Shown: piece after piece, positions 35,439 through 43,849 of the stretch
Layout of the letters: each line of letters begins with the position of its first letter
Position numbering within the stretch: the first letter of the stretch is position 1
Origin: Ruminococcus sp.
GTDB lineage: Bacteria > Bacillota > Clostridia > Oscillospirales > Ruminococcaceae
Assembly: GCA_017525915.1 (NCBI GenBank)
Contig: JAFXSC010000022.1
Span: forward strand, 124,001-188,000
DNA length: 64,000 bases
Direction: 5' to 3'
Notes under the pieces: generated by a model
Database searches by the model: none
What the model was told of the DNA's origin: nothing
What the model saw: the letters and a program-made list of their open reading frames with translations, nothing else
Translations under genes and position numbers: made by a program

Positions 35439-36611
35439 TTATACCATTTTATAGTTATCGTCCTCATCGAGGAACCAGAAGGGCAGACCGGTAGCATTTG
35501 CACTCTCGGCGCTCACACCGAGGATACTTACACTGCTTCTGTCCTCAAGCGTTCCGATGACTGATGAAAGTCCCTCGCCCGCATCGGTGGTTGCAAGCAG
35601 GCAGGCGCAGACGTTTCCGGCACTTCCGGCGAGCTTTATCCTGCGCTCCTTTTCGACCGTTACGGCGAGGACTTTAAGGAGTATCTGCGCCGGCTGGTCG
35701 GGATTGTCAACGGTATCGACGGTTATCTCTCCGCCGCTGCTGTAATACATGAACTGACAGGCGATGCCGCGCTTCACGAGGACAGTGAGGAGGCCGAATA
35801 CCGAACGGAGGAGCTTTTCCTCCGTAATTACGGCATATTCCGGGTCAGCCTTTACGTTTCTGAACAGGTCGAGGACTATGAGCGGCTGGACTGACGAAGC
35901 TGCTTCGTCAAGGCGCACCATCAGCTTGGACTTCTTTGATGAGAGCTTCCAGTTGATGCGTTTCAGAGGGTCGCCCTGAACGTACTCTCTGTGCTCGTAG
36001 CCTGGAGCGGTATTTGCCGAGAATAGCATTGAGGTATCGTTGTCCTCGTCCTCATCGCTCGTCATAACGACATCGGCAATGTTTCTGAAAAGCTGGGTAG
36101 AAGCCTTTATTTCGGGGATATCCGGGATAACGCCGACGGAAACTGCTTCCGGGAGCGGTGTCTTCATCTTCAGGCGGAAGAAGCCGAGAAATCCGCAGGA
36201 ATACGCCTGTTTTATGTATATGCTGCCGTTTCCGCCGGTCTTTGCTGTGACATTGAAAGAGAATTCGATGCGCTGTACCGAGAACATACATAGCCTGCGC
36301 GGCTTGATGTTCCGGACAAAGACCTCTGAGGCAGCCGGTATGACCGTTATTATGGGGAGCGGAAGCTTTCCGGTGCGCTCAGCCCTGACCGTGACTTTCA
36401 GCTCGCTTCCCTTGTTCACATAGGCGTCGCAGTAGACGGTGAACTTTACCTTGTTTCTTCCGTAGAGGACGAAAATGAACGAGAGCAGCGGCGCGGTTAT
36501 CATAAAGAGGATGATTATTGCACCGGTCTCGCCGTCCATATAGAACGTAAACAGGTATACAAAATAGATTATCGCACCGAGACTGAGAACGGTCTGGATT
36601 ATGCGCCTCAT
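35439..36611 (-). CDS. DUF58-domain protein
   Basis: Protein of 390 residues with two N-terminal transmembrane helices (about 5-45). It has a beta-rich segment with PRRLCMFSVQRIEFSF and a von Willebrand-like DUF58 core containing the signature YVQGDPLKRINWKLSSK, then LMVRLDEAASSVQPLIVLDL. ATG and the MoxR stop overlap (ATGA at 36608-36611), so translation is coupled. DUF58 proteins act with MoxR ATPases as chaperone-like modules in envelope processes. Confidence 0.92.
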   Translation of the reverse strand: MRRIIQTVLSLGAIIYFVYLFTFYMDGETGAIIILFMITAPLLSFIFVLYGRNKVKFTVYCDAYVNKGSELKVTVRAERTGKLPLPIITVIPAASEVFVRNIKPRRLCMFSVQRIEFSFNVTAKTGGNGSIYIKQAYSCGFLGFFRLKMKTPLPEAVSVGVIPDIPEIKASTQLFRNIADVVMTSDEDEDNDTSMLFSANTAPGYEHREYVQGDPLKRINWKLSSKKSKLMVRLDEAASSVQPLIVLDLFRNVKADPEYAVITEEKLLRSVFGLLTVLVKRGIACQFMYYSSGGEITVDTVDNPDQPAQILLKVLAVTVEKERRIKLAGSAGNVCACLLATTDAGEGLSSVIGTLEDRSSVSILGVSAESANATGLPFWFLDEDDNYKMV

Positions 36612-37546
36612 CTGGACATCGAGGGAACTTCACAGGTGCGGAGCAGATTTGCGACGTATTCGTCCGTACTGCTGAACGCTGTTTTTCCCTGGGGCGAGAG
36701 TATTATCCTGTGTGCGAGTACGGGAACTGCGACCTTCTTGACATCGTCAGGGGTGACGTACTCCCTGTCGTATATATAGGCGAACGCCTTGGATGCCTTA
36801 TACAGAGCAATACTTCCGCGCGGACTGATGCCGAGGGTGGTATTTCTGTCCTCACGGGTCGAGGAAACGAGCTTTACTATGTACTCCTTGACCTGCTGGT
36901 GGACCTTGACGTTCTTGACCTCGTCCTGCATGGAGATGACGTCATCGACGGAAATTGCAGGCTCGGTGATATTCTGGATCGGGTTTCTCAATTCCGTGCG
37001 CTCGAGTATTGCTATTTCCTCTGCGCTGTCGGGATATCCCATTGAAAGGCGCATAAAGAAACGGTCCATCTGGGCTTCCGGAAGGTGGAAGGTACCGTAG
37101 GTCTCGACCGGGTTCTGAGTTGCCATAACGAGGAAGGGACGCGGAAGAGTATGCGTCACGCCGTCAAGGCTTATCTGGCGCTCCTCCATAGCTTCGAGTA
37201 GAGCGGACTGTACCTTCGGCGAGGCACGGTTTATCTCGTCGGCGAGCAGAAAGTTGCATATTACAGCACCGTCACGGTAGACGAAATCCCCTGTTTTCGG
37301 GTCAATCATCGAGAAGCCGGCGATATCGGATGGCATTACGTCAGGAGTCAGCTGGATACGATTGAATTTTCCGCCGATAGAGCGTGAAAGAGCGGTTATC
37401 ATCTGGGTCTTTCCAACGCCGGGAACGTCCTCAAGGAGAACGTGTCCCTCGCAGAGAAGTGCAGAAATAAGCTTTATAACTGTGTCGTCCTTACCAACGA
37501 TGACTTTACCGATAGAGTCGGACAGAGCCTTGATCCTGTTGTTCAT
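36608..37546 (-). CDS. MoxR-family AAA+ ATPase
   Basis: AAA+ ATPase of 312 residues. Walker A EDVPGVGKTQ, Walker B FLLADEINRASPKVQSALLE, sensor-1 region VMATQNPVETYGTFHLPEAQ and arginine finger/sensor-2 residues in LGISPRGSIALYKASKA. First gene of the operon MoxR-DUF58-transglutaminase-C39/dockerin, with the -10/-35 pair at 37590-37618 upstream. MoxR proteins remodel partners that carry VWA or DUF58 domains. Confidence 0.95.
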   Translation of the reverse strand: MNNRIKALSDSIGKVIVGKDDTVIKLISALLCEGHVLLEDVPGVGKTQMITALSRSIGGKFNRIQLTPDVMPSDIAGFSMIDPKTGDFVYRDGAVICNFLLADEINRASPKVQSALLEAMEERQISLDGVTHTLPRPFLVMATQNPVETYGTFHLPEAQMDRFFMRLSMGYPDSAEEIAILERTELRNPIQNITEPAISVDDVISMQDEVKNVKVHQQVKEYIVKLVSSTREDRNTTLGISPRGSIALYKASKAFAYIYDREYVTPDDVKKVAVPVLAHRIILSPQGKTAFSSTDEYVANLLRTCEVPSMSR

Positions 37547-37589
37547 ATTTTCACCTCGCGTAAACTGTACCGGATATATCCTTGGTTAT

Positions 37590-37618
37590 ATTCTAACATA
37601 CTGCGGAATAGTTTACAA
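37590..37618 (-). promoter_or_regulatory. Promoter of the moxR operon
   Basis: On the minus strand TTGTAA (37613-37618), 17-base spacer, TAGAAT (37590-37595). Confidence 0.65.
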
Positions 37619-37743
37619 ATACTTATACTGAATAGCATACTATGCCCCGTAGGCATACACAGAAATCTATCCGGGGCACAACTATATTATTATAATTATA
37701 ACACAAAAGAAATCTTTACGCAAGAGTAATAACATAGAAATAA

Positions 37744-37782
37744 AGGGACGATTTTTGTTAGCATCGCACAAAAACCGTCCCT
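37744..37782. repeat. Inverted repeat of 15 bp
   Basis: AGGGACGATTTTTGT (37744-37758) pairs with ACAAAAACCGTCCCT (37768-37782) with one mismatch and a nine-base loop. It lies in the 300-base gap between moxR and tsf, which holds no gene. It looks like a small palindromic repeat or an extra bidirectional terminator. Confidence 0.6.
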
Positions 37783-37810
37783 AAAAATTAACATTCTATG
37801 AACTGATGAT

Positions 37811-37839
37811 ACAAAAACTGCTCCCGTTATGGGAGCAGT
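37811..37839 (-). terminator. Terminator of rpsB-tsf
   Basis: Stem ACTGCTCCC (37817-37825) with GGGAGCAGT (37831-37839), followed on the minus strand by TTTTTGT; nine bases past the tsf stop. Confidence 0.88.
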
Positions 37840-37847
37840 AAGTGTTA

Positions 37848-38765
37848 TTACTTGATCATCTTTGCGATCTCGTCAGCAAGGTTGTCTTCCTTCTTCTCAA
37901 CACCCTCACCGCGCTCGTAACGGATAACGTCTACGACCTTGATAGAGCCGCCGAGCTTCTTTGCCTCAGCGTCAACATAGCCCTGAACTGAGAGCTTGTC
38001 GTCCTTTACGAAAGCCTGCTCGAGGAGGCAGTTCTCAGTGTAGTACTTGCCAACCTTACCCTCAACGATCTTTGCACGAACCTGCTCGGGCTTGGAAGCC
38101 ATCTTGGGATCCTCAGCCATCTGAGCCATCATGATCTCCTTCTCCTTCTCGATAACGTCAGCAGGAACCTGCTCACGGCAGAGATAAGGAGCATTGAGAG
38201 CTGCGGACTGCATAGCTACGTCCTTGCCGACAGCAGCAACCTGGTCGGCAGAGAGGTCAGTGTCCATCTTAACGAGAACGCCGATGCTGCCGCCGTTGTG
38301 GATATATGAAGCAAGCTTGCCCTCGAGTCTTACGAAACGACGGATAACGATGTTCTCACGGATCTTCATTCCTGCGAGTTCTGTGAGTACCTCACCTACT
38401 GTGTTCTGACCGCCGCTGATAGTCTCAGCCTTGAGAGCCTCAACGTCAGCAGGATTCTTCTCAATGATAGTATTTGCAACGTTTGCAACGAAGTTTCTGA
38501 TATCGTCTGTGTTAGCAGCGAAGTCTGTCTCTGTGTTGATCTCGAGGATAACACCGACATTGCCGTTTACAACAGCTGTAACAACGCCCTCGGCAGCAGC
38601 TCTGCCGCTCTTCTTAGCCTGTGTAGCGAGACCTTTTTCTCTGAGGAACTCGATAGCCTTGTCCATATCGCCGTCGTTAGCCTCGAGAGCCTTCTTGCAG
38701 TCCATCATGCCAACGCCTGTGGACTTCATAAGATCCTTTATTTCTGCAACGGAAACCTTGCCCAT
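37848..38765 (-). CDS. tsf: Elongation factor Ts
   Basis: Guanine-nucleotide exchange factor for EF-Tu, 305 residues. The N-terminal UBA-like domain (VAEIKDLMKSTGVGMMDCKK) and the signature GLATQAKKSGRAAAEG are present, as are the core repeats with NTETDFAANTDDI and DVAMQSAALNAPYL. AGGAGG precedes the ATG at 38765. Downstream of rpsB, the usual order, with a structured spacer between the two genes. Confidence 0.97.
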   Translation of the reverse strand: MGKVSVAEIKDLMKSTGVGMMDCKKALEANDGDMDKAIEFLREKGLATQAKKSGRAAAEGVVTAVVNGNVGVILEINTETDFAANTDDIRNFVANVANTIIEKNPADVEALKAETISGGQNTVGEVLTELAGMKIRENIVIRRFVRLEGKLASYIHNGGSIGVLVKMDTDLSADQVAAVGKDVAMQSAALNAPYLCREQVPADVIEKEKEIMMAQMAEDPKMASKPEQVRAKIVEGKVGKYYTENCLLEQAFVKDDKLSVQGYVDAEAKKLGGSIKVVDVIRYERGEGVEKKEDNLADEIAKMIK

Positions 38766-38816
38766 TGTAATTACCTCCTGAAATTTTAAAAATAAATTAT
38801 TCGTATTAAAAAGATA

Positions 38817-38874
38817 TAGGGGAAGGAAGCCTCGACGTCCCAAATTTCCGGGTTGTCGGGGACGCCAACCCCTA
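38817..38874. repeat. Palindromic element between rpsB and tsf
   Basis: Outer arms TAGGGG (38817-38822) and CCCCTA (38869-38874), inner arms CGTCCC (38836-38841) and GGGACG (38859-38864). There is no T-run. It sits in the rpsB-tsf spacer and has the look of a dispersed palindromic repeat in this genome; a role in mRNA processing is possible. Confidence 0.5.
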
Positions 38875-38888
38875 CATTGAATTCATGA

Positions 38889-39632
38889 TTATTCAGCGTC
38901 AGCCTCTTCAGCAGCTTCCTCTGCGGGAGCCTCCTGAGCCTCAGCATCGCCGCCCTGTCTGCCTTCGATAACAGCGTTAGCGATCGTACCGGCGATGAGC
39001 TTTACTGCTCTGATAGCATCGTCGTTGCCGGGGATAACGTAGTCAACCTCGTCAGGATCGCAGTTTGTATCAACGATAGCAACTATCGGGATACCGAGCT
39101 TCTTAGCCTCAGCAACAGCGATCTTCTCCTTGCGGGGGTCAACGATGAAGAGTGCAGCGGGGAGCTTCTTCATGTTCTTGATACCGCCGAGGAACTTCTC
39201 AAGCTTCTCTATCTCAAGGTTGAGCTTAACAACTTCCTTCTTGGGGAGAAGTGCGAATGTGCCGTCTTCTTCCATTGTGTGGAGCTGCTCAAGTCTCTTG
39301 ATTCTTGTCTGGATCGTCTTGAAGTTTGTGAGCATACCGCCGAGCCATCTTGCGTTTACAAAATGAGCGCCTGCTCTTGTAGCTTCTTCCTTAACGGAAT
39401 CGCCAGCCTGCTTCTTTGTACCTACGAAAAGAACTTCGCCGCCCTCAGCTGCAATGTCGCGAACGAACATATAAGCCTCTTCGAGCTTCTTAACTGTCTT
39501 CTGAAGGTCGATGATGTAGATTCCGTTTCTCTCTGTGAAAATGTACGGAGCCATTTTCGGGTTCCATCTTCTTGTCTGATGTCCGAAGTGAACGCCAGCT
39601 TCAAGAAGCTGCTTCATTGATACTACTCCCAT
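38889..39632 (-). CDS. rpsB: Ribosomal protein S2
   Basis: Small-subunit protein of 247 residues. Signatures [20 protein letters not shown] near the N-terminus and [20 protein letters not shown] in the middle are those of S2. The C-terminus is an acidic alanine/glutamate-rich tail ([17 protein letters not shown]). GGAGG precedes the ATG. A promoter at 39747-39775 and a leader of about 110 bases with small hairpins lie upstream, in keeping with autogenous control. Confidence 0.97.
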   Translation of the reverse strand: MGVVSMKQLLEAGVHFGHQTRRWNPKMAPYIFTERNGIYIIDLQKTVKKLEEAYMFVRDIAAEGGEVLFVGTKKQAGDSVKEEATRAGAHFVNARWLGGMLTNFKTIQTRIKRLEQLHTMEEDGTFALLPKKEVVKLNLEIEKLEKFLGGIKNMKKLPAALFIVDPRKEKIAVAEAKKLGIPIVAIVDTNCDPDEVDYVIPGNDDAIRAVKLIAGTIANAVIEGRQGGDAEAQEAPAEEAAEEADAE

Positions 39633-39746
39633 GGTGTAGTCCTCCTTAAAATTGGTTAATATTAATCCTCCGCCTGACTTAGCTCTCAGACAACGCTCAC
39701 TGAGCGCACCGGTCCTTGAAAGTACAAGCGTGCGAATTGCCTTAAT

Positions 39747-39775
39747 ATTATAGCATTTTCTGACAGAAATTGCAA
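39747..39775 (-). promoter_or_regulatory. Promoter of rpsB-tsf
   Basis: On the minus strand TTGCAA (39770-39775), 17-base spacer, TATAAT (39747-39752). The leader to the rpsB start is about 105 bases and can fold (for example CTCAGTGAG near 39700). Confidence 0.8.
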
Positions 39776-39790
39776 GCGTTTTCTCATCGT

Positions 39791-40090
39791 TTATTTAAAC
39801 AAACCTGTAACTGAAATCTTTTTGTCGCTTGGTGATATTGACGGCAGACTTGCAGCCGTCCGGCTTATCAGCACCACGTCGCTGCCGACTACCTTTATAT
39901 CGCTGCACGGTACCTTTATGTCATCGTCCCTGCCGAAAATTCCGAAAAGCCGAGCTCTGCCGTATATCAGCAGGGCTTCCACGGACGCACTTTCAAGGTC
40001 GAACCGAACATCGTCTATGTAGCCGAGCCGTTCACCTGTGGAAATGTCAATGACTTCCTTCCGCCTGAGTTCATCGAGACTGCATAACAT
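39791..40090 (-). CDS. YlmC/YmxH-family PRC-barrel protein
   Basis: Protein of 99 residues with a PRC-barrel-like fold: [28 protein letters not shown], and [20 protein letters not shown]. This matches YlmC/YmxH, a small family of Firmicutes often near cell division or sporulation genes. Function is not known. GAGGG precedes the ATG. Confidence 0.88.
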   Translation of the reverse strand: MLCSLDELRRKEVIDISTGERLGYIDDVRFDLESASVEALLIYGRARLFGIFGRDDDIKVPCSDIKVVGSDVVLISRTAASLPSISPSDKKISVTGLFK

Positions 40091-40140
40091 TATTATCCCT
40101 CCGCATATTTTTTTAAAGTATATGCGAAGGGACAGCCTGA

Positions 40141-40329
40141 TTATTGATCCTTATCCTGTTTGTCGTCTTTGTCACTGTCGTCCTGCTTCTTGCTGAGGAC
40201 GAAAGACAGTATACTGATAGCCACAATGACCGCAACAGCGATGCCGATGACTGTGAAAAGCTTTTCCTTCGGGAAATCATCACCGGTTACCGGTGCGGAA
40301 TCCATAAGTGCTGCAAGCAAATAATACAT
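40141..40329 (-). CDS. Small single-pass membrane protein
   Basis: Protein of 62 residues: short N-terminal segment, one transmembrane helix (about 26-46, VIGIAVAVIVAISILSFVLS) and a strongly charged C-terminal tail of Lys, Asp and Gln. GGAGG precedes the ATG at a good distance. Not recognised. The composition resembles small envelope peptides, but no function can be given. Confidence 0.65.
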   Translation of the reverse strand: MYYLLAALMDSAPVTGDDFPKEKLFTVIGIAVAVIVAISILSFVLSKKQDDSDKDDKQDKDQ

Positions 40330-40437
40330 ATTAATTACCTCCGTTTATTTCTGCCGTAAACATTTTAGCACAACACGAACGAGATGTCAAGTGCATCTGA
40401 AATGTCGTGAACGGTAAGGTTTACGGCGCGAATGGTG

Positions 40438-40465
40438 TTGACTTATTCAGCTGATGTGCTATAAT
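40438..40465 (+). promoter_or_regulatory. Promoter of the zinc-ribbon pair
   Basis: TTGACT (40438-40443), 16-base spacer, TATAAT (40460-40465), about 58 bases ahead of the first start codon. Confidence 0.75.
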
Positions 40466-40523
40466 ATACTTAGCAGCACAGATAAAGTGTGCAGCACGAA
40501 TAATACATAAGGTGGTAATTTTT

Positions 40524-41225
40524 ATGGCAATGATTTTTTGTCCGAGATGCGGAAAACAGATAAGCGACAAGGCACCGGTGTGCCCTCACTGCAAATCGCC
40601 CAATCCTATGGTGCAGAGACAGATGGCTCAGGCTCCTGTGTATCAGCAGCAGCCTCAGCAGACCCCTGCGCCTAAGAAGTCGCACGCCGGATCAGTGATA
40701 GCTATTATTCTTATCGTTATCCTTGCCGGTGTCGGTATGATAGGCGGAAATTATTTACTGCACCGTGACAAATCGAGTGATTCCGGCAAAACAGAATCAA
40801 CGGCATTTACAAACGAAAATCCTATAAACGACGCTCTCGTTCCCAAAGAAGAGACCAGCAAAATAAAGTTTTCAGAAGAACCGACCCAAAATGCAGTGAA
40901 AGCAACAGAAGCTCCTACTGAAAGTGATAAATACAAGGTCAAATTAAAGTTTACTGTCGAGAATCAGCTCAATCCGACAAGAACGTATTCTACCAATGTT
41001 TATTTTGACGGGGAGATATTATGCAGCCTGCAGGACGGCGAGGTAAATAATGATATCCCTGTATTCTATGTCAAGCGCGGAATTCATACTATTAGATTTG
41101 AAAAGAACGGCGAATCCTCTCACTACAAAGAAATAACCGTAACTATTGATAAAGACTGCACATTGTCTTACCACATCAAAAAGCTTTCAGGCTTATTTGA
41201 TACTTTTGATATCACGAGGATATGA
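40524..41225 (+). CDS. Zinc-ribbon membrane protein
   Basis: Protein of 233 residues. An N-terminal double-cysteine zinc ribbon (FCPRCGKQISDKAPVCPHC) leads into a Gln/Pro-rich linker and one transmembrane helix (about 55-77). A linker rich in Ser, Thr and Glu follows, then an extracellular beta domain (YKVKLKFTVENQLNP... to end). AAGGTGG precedes the ATG at 40524. Its stop overlaps the next start (ATGA). The layout suits a sensor or envelope-stress protein; the role is unknown. Confidence 0.85.
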   Translation: MAMIFCPRCGKQISDKAPVCPHCKSPNPMVQRQMAQAPVYQQQPQQTPAPKKSHAGSVIAIILIVILAGVGMIGGNYLLHRDKSSDSGKTESTAFTNENPINDALVPKEETSKIKFSEEPTQNAVKATEAPTESDKYKVKLKFTVENQLNPTRTYSTNVYFDGEILCSLQDGEVNNDIPVFYVKRGIHTIRFEKNGESSHYKEITVTIDKDCTLSYHIKKLSGLFDTFDITRI

Positions 41226-41881
41226 ATAGAATTATGTCAGAACAAATATGTACAAAATGCGGCAGACCGCTGAGACCGGGCGCTTCCTTCTGCCCGGAAT
41301 GCGGCACTCATGTTGAGCCGGCTGCGAATACGGTAATTTGTCCCGAATGCGGCAAAAGTGTCCCGTCCGGCAGTCCCGTTTGTCCCAACTGCGGAGCTCC
41401 GGCAGTCAGCGCTCAGCCTGTTTACTGCCGTGAATGCGGAAATATCCTGAGCGGCGGCGAAGATGTGTGCCCTGCCTGCGGTGCGCCGGTCAGCCAACAG
41501 CAGACCGCCTTTTGCAGCGAATGCGGAAAGCCGGTAGACCCGAATGCTCAGACCTGCCCGTACTGCGGCGCTCCGCCTTTTCCGGCAATGCCGGCAAAGG
41601 AGAACACTGATAACGGTGCGCTTGCCGTATGCGCGATGATATTCTCCATACTCTGTCCGCCGATAGGACTTATCCTTGCTATTATCGGCACGGTAAAGTG
41701 CCGCATACCTATGAACCGCAATCTCTGCAAGGCGGCTCTGATAATTTCGATAATCACCTGCACCATATTGACCTTGCTCATCATTTTTGTCCTTCCAAAA
41801 GTCCTCGATACATACAATACCGCCAACGAAGCCACCGATAAATATAAAAAGGTCAAAGAGTGGCTCCCGTTCCTCAATTGA
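41222..41881 (+). CDS. Membrane protein with four tandem zinc ribbons
   Basis: Protein of 219 residues. Four CxxC...CxxC ribbons stand in a row: CTKCGRPLRPGASFCPECG, CPECGKSVPSGSPVCPNCG, CRECGNILSGGEDVCPACG and CSECGKPVDPNAQTCPYCG. Two transmembrane helices (about 132-158 and 168-195) and a short charged tail follow. It starts at the ATG that overlaps the previous stop codon, so the pair is translationally coupled. An alternative start at 41234 lacks a ribosome site. Function unknown. Confidence 0.87.
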   Translation: MNRIMSEQICTKCGRPLRPGASFCPECGTHVEPAANTVICPECGKSVPSGSPVCPNCGAPAVSAQPVYCRECGNILSGGEDVCPACGAPVSQQQTAFCSECGKPVDPNAQTCPYCGAPPFPAMPAKENTDNGALAVCAMIFSILCPPIGLILAIIGTVKCRIPMNRNLCKAALIISIITCTILTLLIIFVLPKVLDTYNTANEATDKYKKVKEWLPFLN

Positions 41882-41903
41882 CAAGAATATACCATACAAA
41901 TAG

Positions 41904-41928
41904 AAAGCTCCCATTTAATGGGAGCTTT
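41904..41928. terminator. Bidirectional terminator
   Basis: AAAGCTCCCATT (41904-41915) with AATGGGAGCTTT (41917-41928), T-rich on both sides. Shared by the zinc-ribbon pair (+) and hydG (-). Confidence 0.85.
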
Positions 41929-41932
41929 GCTT

Positions 41933-43384
41933 TTAAAATCTGAAATCGCGCTTGCCGCCGTTCTTAATTTCGTCGAGGTACTCGATAGCGCGCTGACGGC
42001 GTTTTTCGTCGGGCACGTTCTGTATCTCGCGGGCAATTAGAGCTTCGCCGACTGCTCTGGTCTCAGGGGAAGCATAGTCAGTGAGGTATTCCTGCAAAGT
42101 CATGAGTGCGTTCGGGTGGCAGCAGTTCTGTATCTGACCTACCTTGCAGAGCGCCATGAAGCGGTCGCCGGTACGTCCCTCGCGGTAGCAGGCGGTGCAG
42201 AATGACGGGATATATCCCATGTCCATGAGCCACTTAACAACTTCGTCGAGTGAACGCTGGTCGGAAACGTCGAACTGCTCGGTATCGTGAGGTCTTTCCT
42301 CGGGAGTATAGCCGGCATAGCCGCCGACGGAAGTTCTTGAACCGCCGGATATCTGTGATACGCCGAGACCGATGACCTTCGCACGGCACTCCTCGCTCTC
42401 ACGGGTGGAGATTATCATGCCGGTGTACGGAACAGCGATGCGGATGCAGGCGACTATCTTTGCGAATGTCTCGTCGTCGATGCCGTTGTCGAAGTCCTTG
42501 AGGTCGATATCGGAAGCCTTTCTCAGACGCGGAACGCTTATGGTGTGTGGACCTACGCCGTGAACAGCTTCGAGATGCTCGGCGTGCATGAGAAGTCCTG
42601 CGAACTCATAGCGGTACTTGTCCAGACCGAAGAGAACGCCGAGACCTACATCGTCGATGCCGCCTTCCATAGCTCTGTCCATAGCCTCTGTGTGGTATGC
42701 GTAATTGTGCTTGGGTCCGGCAGGATGGAGAACCTCATAGCTTGCCTTGTGGTAGGTCTCCTGGAAGAGAATATATGTGCCGATGCCAGCCTCTTTGAGC
42801 TTGCGGTAGTTTTCAACGGTGGTCGCAGCGATGTTGACGTTCACGCGGCGGATAGCACCGTTCTTGTGCTTTATGGAATAGATAGTATTGATACATTCAA
42901 GGATATATTCGATAGGATTGTTCACGGGGTCCTCGCCTGCCTCGATAGCAAGTCTCTTGTGACCCATATCCTGAAGTGCGATGACCTCGCTCCGCACCTC
43001 GTCCTGTGTCAGCTTCTTTCGCGGTATCTCCTTGTTCTGAGCGTGATAGGGACAGTAAACGCACTTGTTCACGCAGTAGTTCGAGAGATAGAGCGGTGCA
43101 AACATAACGATGCGGTCGCCATAGAAAGCCTGCTTGATCTCACGCGCAAGTGCATCTATCTTCTTAATAACTTCGGGGTCTTCGCAGGCAAGGAGAACGC
43201 TTGCCTCGCGGTGGGAAAGTCCGGCGCACTCCACTCCCCTTCCGGTCTTTTTCGGGCGTGCCTTGTCGAGTATCTGCTCGATGAGTTCAAGGTCGTTCTT
43301 GTGCTCGTCGGCGTATTTAAGGGTATCGAGAATTTCCTCGTCGCTGATGAATTCCTCAGCCTTCATTGATCGCATATCATACAT
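41933..43384 (-). CDS. hydG: [FeFe]-hydrogenase maturase HydG (radical SAM)
   Basis: Radical-SAM tyrosine lyase that makes the CO and CN ligands of the [FeFe]-hydrogenase H-cluster. Length 483 residues. The radical-SAM cysteines are Cys104, Cys108 and Cys111 in NYCVNKCVYCPYH. The second cluster site CX2CX22C is present: FCTACYREGRTGDRF then CKVGQIQNCC. SGGSRTSVGGY and EQFDVSDQRS are family phrases. AGGAGG precedes the ATG. The TM1266-type regulator gene stops 13 bases upstream. hydE and hydF are not in the window. Confidence 0.97.
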   Translation of the reverse strand: MYDMRSMKAEEFISDEEILDTLKYADEHKNDLELIEQILDKARPKKTGRGVECAGLSHREASVLLACEDPEVIKKIDALAREIKQAFYGDRIVMFAPLYLSNYCVNKCVYCPYHAQNKEIPRKKLTQDEVRSEVIALQDMGHKRLAIEAGEDPVNNPIEYILECINTIYSIKHKNGAIRRVNVNIAATTVENYRKLKEAGIGTYILFQETYHKASYEVLHPAGPKHNYAYHTEAMDRAMEGGIDDVGLGVLFGLDKYRYEFAGLLMHAEHLEAVHGVGPHTISVPRLRKASDIDLKDFDNGIDDETFAKIVACIRIAVPYTGMIISTRESEECRAKVIGLGVSQISGGSRTSVGGYAGYTPEERPHDTEQFDVSDQRSLDEVVKWLMDMGYIPSFCTACYREGRTGDRFMALCKVGQIQNCCHPNALMTLQEYLTDYASPETRAVGEALIAREIQNVPDEKRRQRAIEYLDEIKNGGKRDFRF

Positions 43385-43397
43385 AATAATATCCTCC

Positions 43398-43646
43398 TTA
43401 TTTCTTTGAAATGGCAGCCTTTACGGAAACGCCGCTTATCTGTCCGAGTCTGCCGGTGAGACTGCTTATGACGTCCGGTTCAGCGTCCAGAGCAACGGAA
43501 ATGATAGAGATGCCGCGCTCCTTGTATGGCAGACCCATTCGTCCGATGATTATATCGCTGTGGTCGTGGAGGACGCTGTTGACCTCCACCGCCGCCTCGG
43601 GCTCGTCAATGACGATAGCCGCAACGGCAATGCGCTTGTTTTCCAT
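43398..43646 (-). CDS. TM1266-type iron-only hydrogenase system regulator
   Basis: ACT-like protein of 82 residues. IAVAAIVIDEPEAAVEVNSV, IIIGRMGLPYKERGISIISV and LGQISGVSVKAAI match the TM1266 family found beside hydrogenase maturation genes. AGGAGG precedes the ATG at 43646. Probable ligand- or DNA-binding regulator; it is in an operon with hydG. Confidence 0.88.
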   Translation of the reverse strand: MENKRIAVAAIVIDEPEAAVEVNSVLHDHSDIIIGRMGLPYKERGISIISVALDAEPDVISSLTGRLGQISGVSVKAAISKK

Positions 43647-43663
43647 ATTGCCTCCTTCCGGAC

Positions 43664-43700
43664 GCAAAAAACTCCGCCCGCAGATAGTACGGACGGAGTT
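43664..43700 (-). terminator. Terminator upstream of the hydrogenase genes
   Basis: Stem AACTCCG with CGGAGTT (43694-43700), followed on the minus strand by TTTTTTGCG. It ends the GH5 transcript about 150 bases after its stop. Confidence 0.75.
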
Positions 43701-43849
43701 ATAGTGTACAATATCAACAGCCGTCCGATAGCAGGGAATTTTCTCTGCTGTCCGAAAACATGATTTTACGGTAACCGACAGCCGGATAAATCCAACTGCC
43801 CGCTGTTAATATTATAACATACTTATGATAGCTTGTCAATCAGCGCACG

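Noticed and set aside
38194..39620. Long open frames on the plus strand opposite rpsB and tsf
   Set aside because: They are antisense shadows of highly biased codons in two certain genes and lack ribosome sites.
41237..41914. Open frame of over 200 codons opposite the zinc-ribbon gene
   Set aside because: It mirrors a repetitive Cys/Gly/Pro-rich gene and has no family features.
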